From CAYUAI01 sp964442745 (GTDB lineage Bacteria; Pseudomonadota; Gammaproteobacteria; S012-40), in NCBI GenBank assembly GCA_964442745.1, contig CAYUAI010000006.1:1-64000 (forward strand): 64,000 nucleotides of DNA, written 5' to 3'. This document shows positions 36,373 through 45,604 of this stretch, in pieces (the stretch's first letter is position 1; each line of letters starts with the position of its first letter). The translations under genes were made by a program, and so were the position numbers. Under the pieces are notes generated by a model, which saw only the letters and a list, made by a program, of their open reading frames with translations, did not search any database and had not been told where the DNA came from.

Positions 36373-37032
36373 TTATGCCATCTCATCGATATTTGGGGTT
36401 TTTGGTGGACTCGCTGATTTGGCAACAATCACCATCGCCGGACGCACCAAACGCTCATTTAATTGATACCCTTTTTGCACCACGGCCAATACGGTATTTG
36501 GCGCCACACCCTCCTTTTCTTGCATGGTTATCGCTTGATGCAAATCGGGATTAAATTTATCCCCCAGCGGATTGATCTGGGTGCAACCAAATTTTTCCAA
36601 GACAGCCACAAACATTTTTAGCGTCAGCTCGCTACCTTCTCGAAATTTCTCTACTTCAGCACTCTCTGAAGCGACAGCCGCGAGACCCAGTTCCATACTA
36701 TCCATGATGGGCAGGAGCTCCTGGACAAACTTATCCAAGGCAAATTTGTGCGCATTACTTAAATCGATTTCTGAGCGCCGCCGAACGTTTTCTAAGTCCG
36801 CCCGCGCACGTAATACAGCCTCCCAATATTCGTCCGCCTTTGCCTGAGCTTCGGCCAATGCCACGATGGTATCCTGCTCACTATCACCCGACGCACCGGG
36901 TTCATCTATGACGGTCTCCGTCTCATCCATCTCTTGTGCCGTTGCTTGCGGTTCTCCATTTTGATCAATTGTTGTTTCTATGGGAGTCTCTTGTTTTTTC
37001 GACTCAACAGTTATATCCGGTTCATGACTCAT
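36373..37032 (-). CDS. grpE: Nucleotide exchange factor GrpE
   Basis: GrpE releases ADP from DnaK. About 219 residues from the ATG at 37032 (CGGAG six bases before it); the frame extends six residues upstream without support. An acidic N-terminal tail is followed by a long helix (ADEYWEAVLRARADLENVRR), the four-helix region (FVQELLPIMDSMELGLAA) and the beta domain with GDKFNPDLHQAITMQ, then LAVVQKGYQLNERLVRPAMV, the GrpE signature. Lies between hrcA and dnaK. Confidence 0.96.
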   Translation of the reverse strand: MSHEPDITVESKKQETPIETTIDQNGEPQATAQEMDETETVIDEPGASGDSEQDTIVALAEAQAKADEYWEAVLRARADLENVRRRSEIDLSNAHKFALDKFVQELLPIMDSMELGLAAVASESAEVEKFREGSELTLKMFVAVLEKFGCTQINPLGDKFNPDLHQAITMQEKEGVAPNTVLAVVQKGYQLNERLVRPAMVIVAKSASPPKTPNIDEMA

Positions 37033-37281
37033 ACAATTCTCCGTTAGCATGCCGTAAAGTTAAGTTTCCATGGGTGCCACAATGCACAACCCATCACCAT
37101 TAATGGGTATATATTTGCATCATTCAGGTTAAAAAGTGACAAATCATATCCGCGTTTTTTGACACTGATGACTTTTCCAAGCGAGGTAAGTGAGGCCGAG
37201 ATTGATCGAACACAATGTCGACAAGGTGAAAAAATATGCGCCGCACTTGGAAAAATCCTTCGTTACGGCTATATATAGGGG

Positions 37282-38346
37282 CTACTGTTTAAATTCCAAT
37301 GCTGCACCCACCAATTTAGCGGTAATATCAACAATGGGGATGACTCTTTCGTAGGCCATTCGGGTCGGTCCAATCACACCGAGCACACCGAGCACCTGTC
37401 CATCCACCGTATAATTGGAGGTCACCAAGCTGCACTCATCTAATACATTCTGCCCGGACTCGGACCCAATGAATATTTGCACCCCTTGAGAGTACAAACA
37501 ATGATCAAAAATTTCTAAAATTTCTCGCTTTTCTCGAAAGGCTTCAAATAATAATCGTAAACGATCAATGTCAGCCATCTCAGAAAAACTCATCAAATTG
37601 GTTTGACCCGCCACCACAAAATTACTTTCAGGTTTTCCAGGAAACAATTGCTCAGAAAGATCGATTACCGTTTCCATCAACTCATTGACTTCCTGGCGCG
37701 CATTTTTTAACTCTTGCACTAATTGTGACCGAATAGTATACAAATCTCTTCCAGCTAACACCGAATTCAGGTAGTTTGCGGTTTGTTGTAGTTGAGAGTG
37801 GGTATACGTTTTATTCGTTACCAAGATCCGGTTTTCAACCTCGCATTCGTTAATCACAATAATGGCTAATATGCGATTTTCAGACAAGGGTAAAAACTCA
37901 ATTTGCCGAATCGAAGCTTGCACCCGCCGTGGTAACATCACAATGCCAGCCATACTAGTGACATCAGACAAGAGGTCAGACGCTAAGTCTAATAAGTTCC
38001 TGACATTGTCTTTTTGATCCAGTTTGTCCTTTATACGCTCAACCACCGGACCTTTTAGTGGTTTAACGATTAACAGGCTATCCACAAACAGGCGATAACC
38101 TTGTTCGGTTGGTATGCGCCCTGCCGAAGTATGCGGGGCTTTTATCAGCCCCATCTCTTCGAGATCCGCCATCACATTACGAATGGTCGCCGAACTGAGG
38201 TCTAATCCAGAGCTTTTAGCAAGCACACTCGACCCCACCGGTTGTCCATGGTCAATATATTTCTCGATGAGCACCTTTAAAATACGTTGGGCGCGCTCTG
38301 ACATCTCAGTTTTTTTCGTGTTTTTGGGCAAAATTGACTTAGTCAC
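37282..38346 (-). CDS. hrcA: Heat-inducible transcription repressor HrcA
   Basis: HrcA represses heat-shock genes by binding the CIRCE palindrome, and needs GroEL for activity. The 354 residues contain an N-terminal winged helix (ERAQRILKVLIEKYIDHGQP, GLDLSSATIRNVMADLEEMG, HTSAGRIPTEQGYRLFVDSL) and the GAF-like dimer domains, including VLGVLGVIGPTRMAYERVIP near the end. First gene of hrcA-grpE-dnaK-dnaJ. No CIRCE element (TTAGCACTC-N9-GAGTGCTAA) is visible anywhere in this cluster, so its targets (perhaps groES-groEL) lie elsewhere. Confidence 0.96.
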   Translation of the reverse strand: MTKSILPKNTKKTEMSERAQRILKVLIEKYIDHGQPVGSSVLAKSSGLDLSSATIRNVMADLEEMGLIKAPHTSAGRIPTEQGYRLFVDSLLIVKPLKGPVVERIKDKLDQKDNVRNLLDLASDLLSDVTSMAGIVMLPRRVQASIRQIEFLPLSENRILAIIVINECEVENRILVTNKTYTHSQLQQTANYLNSVLAGRDLYTIRSQLVQELKNARQEVNELMETVIDLSEQLFPGKPESNFVVAGQTNLMSFSEMADIDRLRLLFEAFREKREILEIFDHCLYSQGVQIFIGSESGQNVLDECSLVTSNYTVDGQVLGVLGVIGPTRMAYERVIPIVDITAKLVGAALEFKQ

Positions 38347-38869
38347 GTAATGTTAGTTTTAATGGTATTGAGAAGACGATCATTGGGGTAATCAATCAGT
38401 TGCTTTGATAATGATTCTTTTTTCAACGCCCCCCCAAATTAATTGAATGTTTTTAATAATTTTTCAAAAGTAGCAAAATAACGGACATCCTTCATCGTCC
38501 AACTCGATTAAATTCCCTACCTAGGCTAAATTTACTCGGCAATGCTGTCAAGGAAACCGCTACTGAACCGCCATATATAAACAGGCGATTAACATTGACT
38601 CGCCTATTTCCCGCCCTTCGGCGTAACGGCTTCACTCACATAGCTCACTATACTCGGCTTCGCCGTGCCTTGAAGGGCAAAAAACAGGCTTCGCAAATTT
38701 TGTTAAAATAATTATGTTCACCTACTTAGTCGTAAAAAACAACAAGTCGAACAATCGCTATCACAAATCGAATTTTGCAAAAACAACTCCCCAACTCCTG
38801 CGCCATTGACAAACCTGTTCGCAGCGAAAATAACATGCTAAGTTACTATGACATCACGAGGGCACATTT
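38347..38869. other. Divergent intergenic region between hrcA and nadK
   Basis: 523 bases without a gene. It contains two structured parts: AGGCGA (38583-38588)/TCGCCT (38600-38605), and a larger imperfect hairpin with feet GCCCTTC (38613-38619) and GAAGGGC (38672-38678) and inner GGCG/CGCC pairs. On the minus strand the larger one is preceded by a T run. A TTGACA-N17-TAGCCT pair on the minus strand (38523-38551) is a weak candidate hrcA promoter. Confidence 0.45.
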
Positions 38870-39748
38870 ATGCACAACCCGATAAATACCGTAGGAATAA
38901 TAGGCAAATATGCTAATAAAGATATCGGCGAGCAAATTAAAACGCTGAATGATTTTCTCGTACGGCACGAAATCAATGTCATACTTGACCAAAATACCGC
39001 TCAATCTACCGCTATTTCCAACTTACATAGCACGTCCCGCCAAGAAATGGCAGCGCTTTGTGACTTAGTCATCGTCATGGGCGGCGATGGCACCCTGTTA
39101 AACTCTGCCCGATCACTCGCTTATTATGACGTCCCTTTACTTGGCATCAACATGGGGCATTTAGGCTTTTTAACCGATATCACCATTGATGATATGGATA
39201 GCAAACTTAGCGAAATTTTAAGTGGAAATTTTATCGCGGAAGAGCGACTATTATTACGTGCAGAAATTATACGCGACGGCGTCGCCATTAGCGATAACAT
39301 TGCATTTAATGATGTCGTCGTACATAAGTGGGAAGAAGCCCGGATGCTTGAATTCGAAACGGTCATTGACAATGCTTTCGTCAATACCCAACGCTCAGAT
39401 GGCCTTATTCTCGCCACCCCAACCGGCTCTACCGCTTATGCCCTGTCTGGGGGAGGCCCGATTTTAACCCCGACACTTCATGCCATTATATTAGTCCCCA
39501 TTTGCCCCCACACCCTCAGCCAACGACCACTCGTGATTGGTGGTGACAGCGTGATAGAGATCACGATTAGCGAAGGGGGACACGCACGCGCCCAGGTCAC
39601 CTGCGATGGCCAAATTAATCTTGGCGTCGTCGCGGGGGACCGGATTAAAATCCATCGCCTCGATCGAAAAATCACATTGTTGCATCCCGCAGACTATAAT
39701 TATTTCGAAATTTTGCGAGCAAAACTTCGCTGGGGTGAAAAATTATAA
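38870..39748 (+). CDS. nadK: NAD kinase
   Basis: NadK phosphorylates NAD+ to NADP+. The 292 residues contain LVIVMGGDGTLLNSARSLA with the GGDGT catalytic motif, LLGINMGHLGFLTDI, the NE/D-type motif FNDVVVHKW, and LATPTGSTAYALSGGGPI, all diagnostic. The ATG has GAGG nine bases before it. Divergent from hrcA and followed by recN; this neighbourhood of heat-shock genes, nadK and recN is common in proteobacteria. Confidence 0.97.
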   Translation: MHNPINTVGIIGKYANKDIGEQIKTLNDFLVRHEINVILDQNTAQSTAISNLHSTSRQEMAALCDLVIVMGGDGTLLNSARSLAYYDVPLLGINMGHLGFLTDITIDDMDSKLSEILSGNFIAEERLLLRAEIIRDGVAISDNIAFNDVVVHKWEEARMLEFETVIDNAFVNTQRSDGLILATPTGSTAYALSGGGPILTPTLHAIILVPICPHTLSQRPLVIGGDSVIEITISEGGHARAQVTCDGQINLGVVAGDRIKIHRLDRKITLLHPADYNYFEILRAKLRWGEKL

Positions 39749-39778
39749 ACAAATTATTCATCCACAATCAAACCGAGC

Positions 39779-39858
39779 TTAAAAACAGTTTGGTTAAAAA
39801 AAAACGGGGGGAAATCCATCAAAAACTTCCGATTAATTTTTTAGCTAAGCCGTTTTTT
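39779..39858. repeat. Shorter copy of the inverted-end repeat
   Basis: An 80-bp element between nadK and recN. The left end TTAAAAACAGTTTGGTTAAA (then AAA) and right end ATTTTTTAGCTAAGCCGTTT (then TTT) are imperfect inverted copies and align with the ends of the 34071-34200 element; an inner ATCCATCAAAAA also matches that copy. It lacks the second half of the inner hairpin. As a hairpin it could act as the nadK terminator. Confidence 0.5.
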
Positions 39859-39881
39859 ATCGCCTTAACGCAAAAAATGTT

Positions 39882-41609
39882 ATGATATCGCATATTCAAA
39901 TCCAACACTTCGCCATTGTTGATCATCTCGAATTAGACCTTCAATCAGAAATGACCGTACTCACCGGAGAAACCGGGGCAGGAAAATCAATTATCATCGA
40001 CGCCTTAGGTATCGCATTAGGTGATCGGGCGGATCAAAGCCTCATACGCCAACAGAGCCAACGGGCGGAAGTGGTGGTCACGTTTAACATTCATGATAAT
40101 CACGCCGCACAAACCTGGTTAGCCGAACATGAATTAGAGGCTGACAAAGAATGCATTTTACGCCGTACCATTACTCGTGAAAGTGGCTCCCGCGCCTATA
40201 TCAATGGCCGTCCGGTTCCCCTGCAATTAGTCAAACAACTGGCAGAAAACTTAACTGACATCCATAGCCAGCATCAACACCAATCTCTGCTACGGCGTGA
40301 GGAACAACGTTATTTGCTGGATAACTACGCCGGGCACCTCGACCAAACCCGCCAGCTACAAGACATTTATCGTCATTATGCCATCCTGCAACAACAATTT
40401 AATAAGCTATCCGGAGACATAGAAGATCGATCGAAAAAAATTGCGTTTTTAAAATATCAAATTAACGAAATACACGCCCTACAACTGCAAGAAGATGAAT
40501 GGAAACATTTAGACAGCGAACATCAACGACTCGCCAATATTGAAAAAATACATCAATCACTCAACACCGCGCTCGATACCCTGTATGACAGTGACGGTGC
40601 CGTTTTAGCGCATTTGTCATCGATCAAATCCGCACTCTCGGAAACCAGCCAATATCAACCCGAATTGCAAGCCACCATCGAATTAGTAGAAACCGCCAGT
40701 ATTCAACTCGAAGAAGCCGTATCAGAACTGCGTGCCCAACAACTCGACACCGATATTGATAGAAATGAATTTGAACACATTGAAAACCGCATCACCGCCA
40801 TCTTGGATATTTCGCGCAAACATCGCTGTCAACCAGACGATCTGTTAAACGAATTAGCCCAACTGGAAAACGAACTCGCACAGATAGAAACCATTGACGT
40901 TCAATTAGAGGACATCGAACAGGATATCCAAACCACACTCAACCAATATCACGCGCTCGCGATACAAATTTCCCAAACACGTGCCGAGTATGCCAAAAAA
41001 TTAGCGACAAAAGTGAGCCAGTTATTACAGCAACTGGGTATGTTAAGCTGTCAATTTTTGGTGGCTTTAGAACCGCTCAAAGCGGGGGAAATCAAATCAT
41101 TTGGTCTTGAGAAAATCGAATTTCAAGTCATTACCAACGCCGGACAGCCCGCCAAACCACTGGCTAAAGTCGCCTCGGGTGGCGAACTCTCAAGAATCAG
41201 TCTGGCCATCCAGGTTGTCACCACCCAAGTGGCCCACATTCCCTCCTTAGTGTTTGATGAAGTTGATGTGGGTATTAGTGGCCAAGTCGCTGAAATCGTC
41301 GGCGACTTATTAAAACAATTGGGGCAAAAACGCCAAATCATTTGCATCACCCATCAAGCCCAAGTGGCAGCGAAAGGCACCCATCACTTATTTGTCAAAA
41401 AAGCCACCAATACCAAGGGTGACGGTCAGATTGGCACCCACATTGAAAAACTCAACAAAACCCAACGGGTGCAGGAAATTGCCCGCATGATCGGTGGTAT
41501 TCAAATCACCGAAGCCACTAAACACCATGCCCGAGAGATGTTAACAAGCTCCGCAACGGCCTCAAATAAAACTAAAAAACCAAAAAAGCAAACGACAGCT
41601 ATCAACTAA
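39882..41609 (+). CDS. recN: DNA repair protein RecN
   Basis: RecN is an SMC-like ATPase that acts at double-strand breaks in homologous recombination. The 575 residues start MISHIQIQHFAIVDHLELDL, with Walker A TGETGAGKS at about residue 28-36 and TDIHSQHQHQSLLRREEQRY (the Q-rich RecN motif). A long coiled-coil region covers about 160-390. The C-terminal ATPase half has KVASGGELSRISLAIQ and SLVFDEVDVGISGQVAEIVG, then IICITHQAQVAAKGTHHLFV. Slightly longer than the usual 550-560 residues because of a Lys/Thr-rich tail. No LexA box is evident before the start. Confidence 0.97.
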   Translation: MISHIQIQHFAIVDHLELDLQSEMTVLTGETGAGKSIIIDALGIALGDRADQSLIRQQSQRAEVVVTFNIHDNHAAQTWLAEHELEADKECILRRTITRESGSRAYINGRPVPLQLVKQLAENLTDIHSQHQHQSLLRREEQRYLLDNYAGHLDQTRQLQDIYRHYAILQQQFNKLSGDIEDRSKKIAFLKYQINEIHALQLQEDEWKHLDSEHQRLANIEKIHQSLNTALDTLYDSDGAVLAHLSSIKSALSETSQYQPELQATIELVETASIQLEEAVSELRAQQLDTDIDRNEFEHIENRITAILDISRKHRCQPDDLLNELAQLENELAQIETIDVQLEDIEQDIQTTLNQYHALAIQISQTRAEYAKKLATKVSQLLQQLGMLSCQFLVALEPLKAGEIKSFGLEKIEFQVITNAGQPAKPLAKVASGGELSRISLAIQVVTTQVAHIPSLVFDEVDVGISGQVAEIVGDLLKQLGQKRQIICITHQAQVAAKGTHHLFVKKATNTKGDGQIGTHIEKLNKTQRVQEIARMIGGIQITEATKHHAREMLTSSATASNKTKKPKKQTTAIN

Positions 41610-41627
41610 GGAATGAGGCTAAAAAGC

Positions 41628-42107
41628 TCAACGATCCCGCATAATACGTTGTTTATCTCGTTGCCAATCACGATCTTTTTCAGTGGCACGTTTATCATGC
41701 ATCTGCTTGCCTTTAGCCAAACCAATTTCCGCTTTGGCTAAACCTTTTTTCCAATAAAGCGATAACGGCACGAGGGTATAACCTTGCCGTTCCACGGCGC
41801 CAATCAATCGATCCAACTCCTTACGATTGAGCAATAATTTACGCATCCGCGTTGCATCCGGCGAAATATGCGTCGAGGCGGTGGATAACGGAGAAATGTG
41901 CAAACCGATTAAAAACGCCTCGCTGCGTTTGATCATCACATAGCTATCCCGCATTTGCTGACGTCCAGCACGTAAACTCTTGACTTCCCACCCCTCCAAA
42001 GCCATACCGGCCTCAAAGGTGTCCTCAATAAAATAATCATGCCTGGCCTTTTTATTAAGGCCAATAATATTTGATGGTTTTTTCGGACTTTTCTTTTGTG
42101 TACCCAT
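41628..42107 (-). CDS. smpB: SsrA-binding protein SmpB
   Basis: SmpB carries tmRNA to stalled ribosomes for trans-translation. About 159 residues from the ATG at 42107: an N-terminal Lys-rich stretch, then NKKARHDYFIEDTFEAGMAL with EGWEVKSLRAGRQQMRDSYV, RMRKLLLNRKELDRLIGAVE and the basic C-terminal tail (EKDRDWQRDKQRIMRDR) that becomes ordered in the A site. A GTG two codons upstream is the alternative start. Convergent with recN, 18 bases away. The tmRNA gene itself is not in the window. Confidence 0.96.
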   Translation of the reverse strand: MGTQKKSPKKPSNIIGLNKKARHDYFIEDTFEAGMALEGWEVKSLRAGRQQMRDSYVMIKRSEAFLIGLHISPLSTASTHISPDATRMRKLLLNRKELDRLIGAVERQGYTLVPLSLYWKKGLAKAEIGLAKGKQMHDKRATEKDRDWQRDKQRIMRDR

Positions 42108-42339
42108 AATCACTATTCATTAGCATTGACTGAAAACACGGATCGAATGATGACCGCACTCTCTGAAAGTATATCAGTAAACGGGTTTTTTCTCGATTTC
42201 TAAGAAAGGGAATTAAACAAGAAGGGAGTACATAACATTTAATCGGGTTGTTTTTCACACACACTCAATTAATATCTGATCTTTACTGACATCTAAATCC
42301 AAAAAATGGCCGAAAACAGCCAATACGTGTTTAATCCTA

Positions 42340-42381
42340 GCTTTTGCATCAGAGCAAGACCGGCCGCCCTAATGCAAAAGC
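42340..42381. repeat. 10-bp perfect inverted repeat after the ATPase gene
   Basis: GCTTTTGCAT (42340-42349) and ATGCAAAAGC (42372-42381) flank a 22-base GC-rich spacer, starting 15 bases after the stop of the ATPase gene. A smaller hairpin TGGC/GCCA is at 42307-42322. There is no T run on the operon strand, so it may be a factor-dependent terminator or an element boundary. Confidence 0.5.
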
Positions 42382-42395
42382 AAGTACCGTAGCAA

Positions 42396-45300
42396 TCAAC
42401 CCCTTCGCAAAACCCTTGGCTCAATTTCAACCGATTTGCTCGCCAAACTCAGTATTTCATTCTCTGCCAACTGTTTAGTTTCCATTAACGACCTACCACA
42501 TTTCAAGGCTTTGACATGGCCGGCTTGTAAGAGATGAAACTCACCGGTCCCCTGGTTGGGCAATTTTGTCGCAACATTGATATTCGATAACTCAAACATC
42601 GGTTCGACTTTTTTTACCGAATTTCTTTCACTAATTTTCCCGATAAACCAGGTGAAAATATTTTCTCGAAACTTGTAATCAAAATCACCGGGATTCTGCG
42701 TCGCCAGAAATAACCCAAGGCCCGCCGAGCGTGCGCGTTTAATGAGATTTTCCATCGGCTCTTTCGTCGCTGGCTTACGTTGTGCAGGTAGATATAAATC
42801 CGCTTCATCGAGCATTAACACCGCTTGTAAGGTCTCCGTTGGATTGCGATTAATCCAACGACCAAAATCCACCAACAATCGTGATACCCAAAATTCTATT
42901 TTTGAATTGTCATTCAAAAATTTAGTGCTGATAATGCTTAACCGGGTTTTGCCTGGTGTCATACGATTACCTTTACCAAGTAAGGTATCAATACACAAGG
43001 GCTCGGTCTCTGAGGAAACTAAAAAACGGTGTGAGTGAAGCAACATATTTAAATCTTGTGATAATTTTTTAAAATTTTTCGAGTCAAGGTATCCAACCTC
43101 ACTAACGAGTGCAGCATCTGGCTCAGATATTATTTCAATAAGTTGTTTCAACGATGGTTTGGGCGACGTTGAATTGGCTAACAATGAAATGGCTTTCGAT
43201 AATATGACAATACGCGCTTTATCGCTATTGGTTTTCTGATAGCCCATCATGGCCGCTAACCCATTCGCGGCATGTTCAACCACGCGATGACGTTCAAATT
43301 CATTGAGTTCGCTCAAATTATCAGGGATCACAGAAAACCCTAACGGGCGACCTTCTGGATGCACCGGTGTATAAAGATGGACATCAATTTGTTGTCTCAG
43401 TTGCTCTTTTCGGCCTTGCTGTATCGGATCGGGCAATACCTCATCCCACCACGCTGGATCAGCATAACGACATAAATCCCCCTTTCGATCAATTAATACC
43501 ACGGGTATTCCGCCTAACAGTAATTGCTCGATGATATTCAAGGCCACGGTTGTTTTGCCACTGCCCGATGATCCTAAAAAGGCCACGTGTTTTGTCAGTG
43601 TCTCACGCACCAATGTCACGACCTTGGATTGCAAACCAATTTCGATGCCCACCGAAATTTCTCCCGGTTGACACACAACAGAATTGACATTAGGTTGTTG
43701 TTTCTCAGTCTCTGGAACGGCAGACAACACCGGTAACGTTGGACGAGACGTGGGTTCTTGCACCGACTTGGCAGCGTCTTTCAGCCATTCATCAAAGCCT
43801 AAAATTTTCTGTGGTGTTTTTAGTTGCGTCAAGGGTTTTTCCACACAGCGCCACTCAGCAAATATTTCGTCTTGTTGGTGTTTTTGAATAAAATCTCGAA
43901 ACGCCGCCATGGTGCGCCAGTCAGAATCCTCCGCAAGTACACGCCGCGCCGATTTGGTACTAATTAAATCACCAATACGCTTTGATACCGCACTGGTTCG
44001 AGTACGTGGAAATTCGGTGGTACGAACAATCACCGGTAGCGCCTTGCCCGCCCGCTGATCCAGTTGATTAATTTGCCGCATCAAACCACCGCCTTGCGAG
44101 CGCTTATTGCAAAGCCCAAGCATCAGTTGCTGGCGAGTGTTATCAGGCGCGAGAATCTCAATCCCCATTAACCATCCTTCCGGGGTTGTTTGAATCGTGT
44201 GATCGGAGGCAATTTCTTTGACACATTGCTCTAACGCCCAAGCTAACAAACGAATGAGCTTGTCGTCATCATCCAATATCTCATGGCGATACTCACTCTG
44301 ATAAAGACTCCAAGCGTGCTCCAGCTTGGTAATATTTTGGTGCGCCGGAGAAACATCAGCGACAGGCTGAGCCATCGTCGCAATTAATTGCCCTTGGTGA
44401 ATACACTGTTCGCGATATTCTCGACACCAATTAATCACCTTGCGTGTTGTTAAGTTAACTAATTCTTTCAGTTGTAATTCAGTAAAAGGAAACGTTGAAT
44501 GTTCATCTTCAATGGCGACTTCAGCCATATCATATAAATTCCCCAGACGCTTTGCCACAATATGTCTGATATCTTTGAGGCTACGTTGATTTTTCAAGTC
44601 AACGGGTTTGGGTTCATGTTCCAGACGATCAATGACCGAACGGGTCAAATGTTTCTTTTTTGTAACATAAACATCTTCGAGGCAACTAATAACAACAATC
44701 GAAGACGGCACATTATCTGAAATTTGACGAATCGTATCCATTGCCCGACGGAAGTTTTTATCGGCATCATCCAGGTTGTAAATATCTTCGAGTTGATCAA
44801 TTAAAAGCACCAATGCGGCTTGTTGTGCATGTACTGCTTGCATGGTACGTCCTAAGTTTTCCACCATACGCTGTGGATTTGAGGTATTCTCTCGAGTTAA
44901 TACACCACCAAGTACCTTCCAATCAAAATCAGGCAAATATTCACATCGTAGATATTTTAAAACACGCCCTTTAATTCGCGGATCATCCCGCTGAAGAAAC
45001 ATGAGCGCTCGCATCAGATCTAAGTCAAGATCACGGTATTGCACATCGGACGTCAGCCGGTCAACTAATTGGCAAACATACTCACCTAAGGCTTGATCAT
45101 TGTGCGCCCCCTCGCGGAGCTGCATCACTTGTTCCGAAGACAAAATGCCTTTACTTTCGACCAAGGTATTTGACAGGTACATCAGTCCCGATGACTCCAA
45201 CCCAGGTTCGCTATAGGGCTGATCCAGCGAATCAATCAAGTTGCTTAATATATAATGCCCATAGTTATCGGTTTGCGTGGTCATCTGCATATAACCACAA

Positions 45301-45593
45301 TAACCCAACTTACCAGAATGCACGTAATTTCGAAAAGATCGCATGAGATGAGTTTTGCCGCTGCCCGACTCACCCAAAACCAACAATGTCTTGCCATGTG
45401 TTAAACCCGATGACGTCGTGGCCTGATCAACGAGTTGTTCAAAAGCACCACGCGCCTCCGCATGAATGCTTTCCACATCATACAGATCTTGTTTCCAGAT
45501 ATCATGACGGTGTGAAACGGAATGAAAAACATCAAAACCCTGCATCGAGCAAAAAGCTTGCACACGAGGGTCAATTCTTTTAGCATCTGACAT
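42396..45593 (-). CDS. Dual P-loop ATPase with HerA-like C-terminal half
   Basis: A 1065-residue protein with two independent ATPase modules. The first has Walker A GESGSGKT at 74-81 and Walker B LVLLIDQLED at about 261-270, followed by helical and wHTH-like sequence to about 400. Residues 480-605 form an unidentified domain (KALPVIVRTTEFPRTRTSAV, RRVLAEDSDWRTMAAF). The second module has Walker A GSSGSGKT at 674-681, VVLIDRKGDL, Walker B VLMLDEADLY at 925-934, and LFLATQNPGDFDYKFREN with downstream Arg residues, the layout of HerA/FtsK-type DNA translocases. AGGAG precedes its ATG. Third gene of a coupled operon, 11 bases after the winged-helix-like protein. I infer a DNA-translocating motor of a defence system. 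Confidence 0.8.
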   Translation of the reverse strand: MSDAKRIDPRVQAFCSMQGFDVFHSVSHRHDIWKQDLYDVESIHAEARGAFEQLVDQATTSSGLTHGKTLLVLGESGSGKTHLMRSFRNYVHSGKLGYCGYMQMTTQTDNYGHYILSNLIDSLDQPYSEPGLESSGLMYLSNTLVESKGILSSEQVMQLREGAHNDQALGEYVCQLVDRLTSDVQYRDLDLDLMRALMFLQRDDPRIKGRVLKYLRCEYLPDFDWKVLGGVLTRENTSNPQRMVENLGRTMQAVHAQQAALVLLIDQLEDIYNLDDADKNFRRAMDTIRQISDNVPSSIVVISCLEDVYVTKKKHLTRSVIDRLEHEPKPVDLKNQRSLKDIRHIVAKRLGNLYDMAEVAIEDEHSTFPFTELQLKELVNLTTRKVINWCREYREQCIHQGQLIATMAQPVADVSPAHQNITKLEHAWSLYQSEYRHEILDDDDKLIRLLAWALEQCVKEIASDHTIQTTPEGWLMGIEILAPDNTRQQLMLGLCNKRSQGGGLMRQINQLDQRAGKALPVIVRTTEFPRTRTSAVSKRIGDLISTKSARRVLAEDSDWRTMAAFRDFIQKHQQDEIFAEWRCVEKPLTQLKTPQKILGFDEWLKDAAKSVQEPTSRPTLPVLSAVPETEKQQPNVNSVVCQPGEISVGIEIGLQSKVVTLVRETLTKHVAFLGSSGSGKTTVALNIIEQLLLGGIPVVLIDRKGDLCRYADPAWWDEVLPDPIQQGRKEQLRQQIDVHLYTPVHPEGRPLGFSVIPDNLSELNEFERHRVVEHAANGLAAMMGYQKTNSDKARIVILSKAISLLANSTSPKPSLKQLIEIISEPDAALVSEVGYLDSKNFKKLSQDLNMLLHSHRFLVSSETEPLCIDTLLGKGNRMTPGKTRLSIISTKFLNDNSKIEFWVSRLLVDFGRWINRNPTETLQAVLMLDEADLYLPAQRKPATKEPMENLIKRARSAGLGLFLATQNPGDFDYKFRENIFTWFIGKISERNSVKKVEPMFELSNINVATKLPNQGTGEFHLLQAGHVKALKCGRSLMETKQLAENEILSLASKSVEIEPRVLRRG

Positions 45594-45604
45594 GCTTGCT
45601 GCTC

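Noticed and set aside
36650..36680. AGCACTC half-site like one arm of CIRCE
   Set aside because: It lies inside the grpE coding sequence and has no second arm at the required 9-base spacing.
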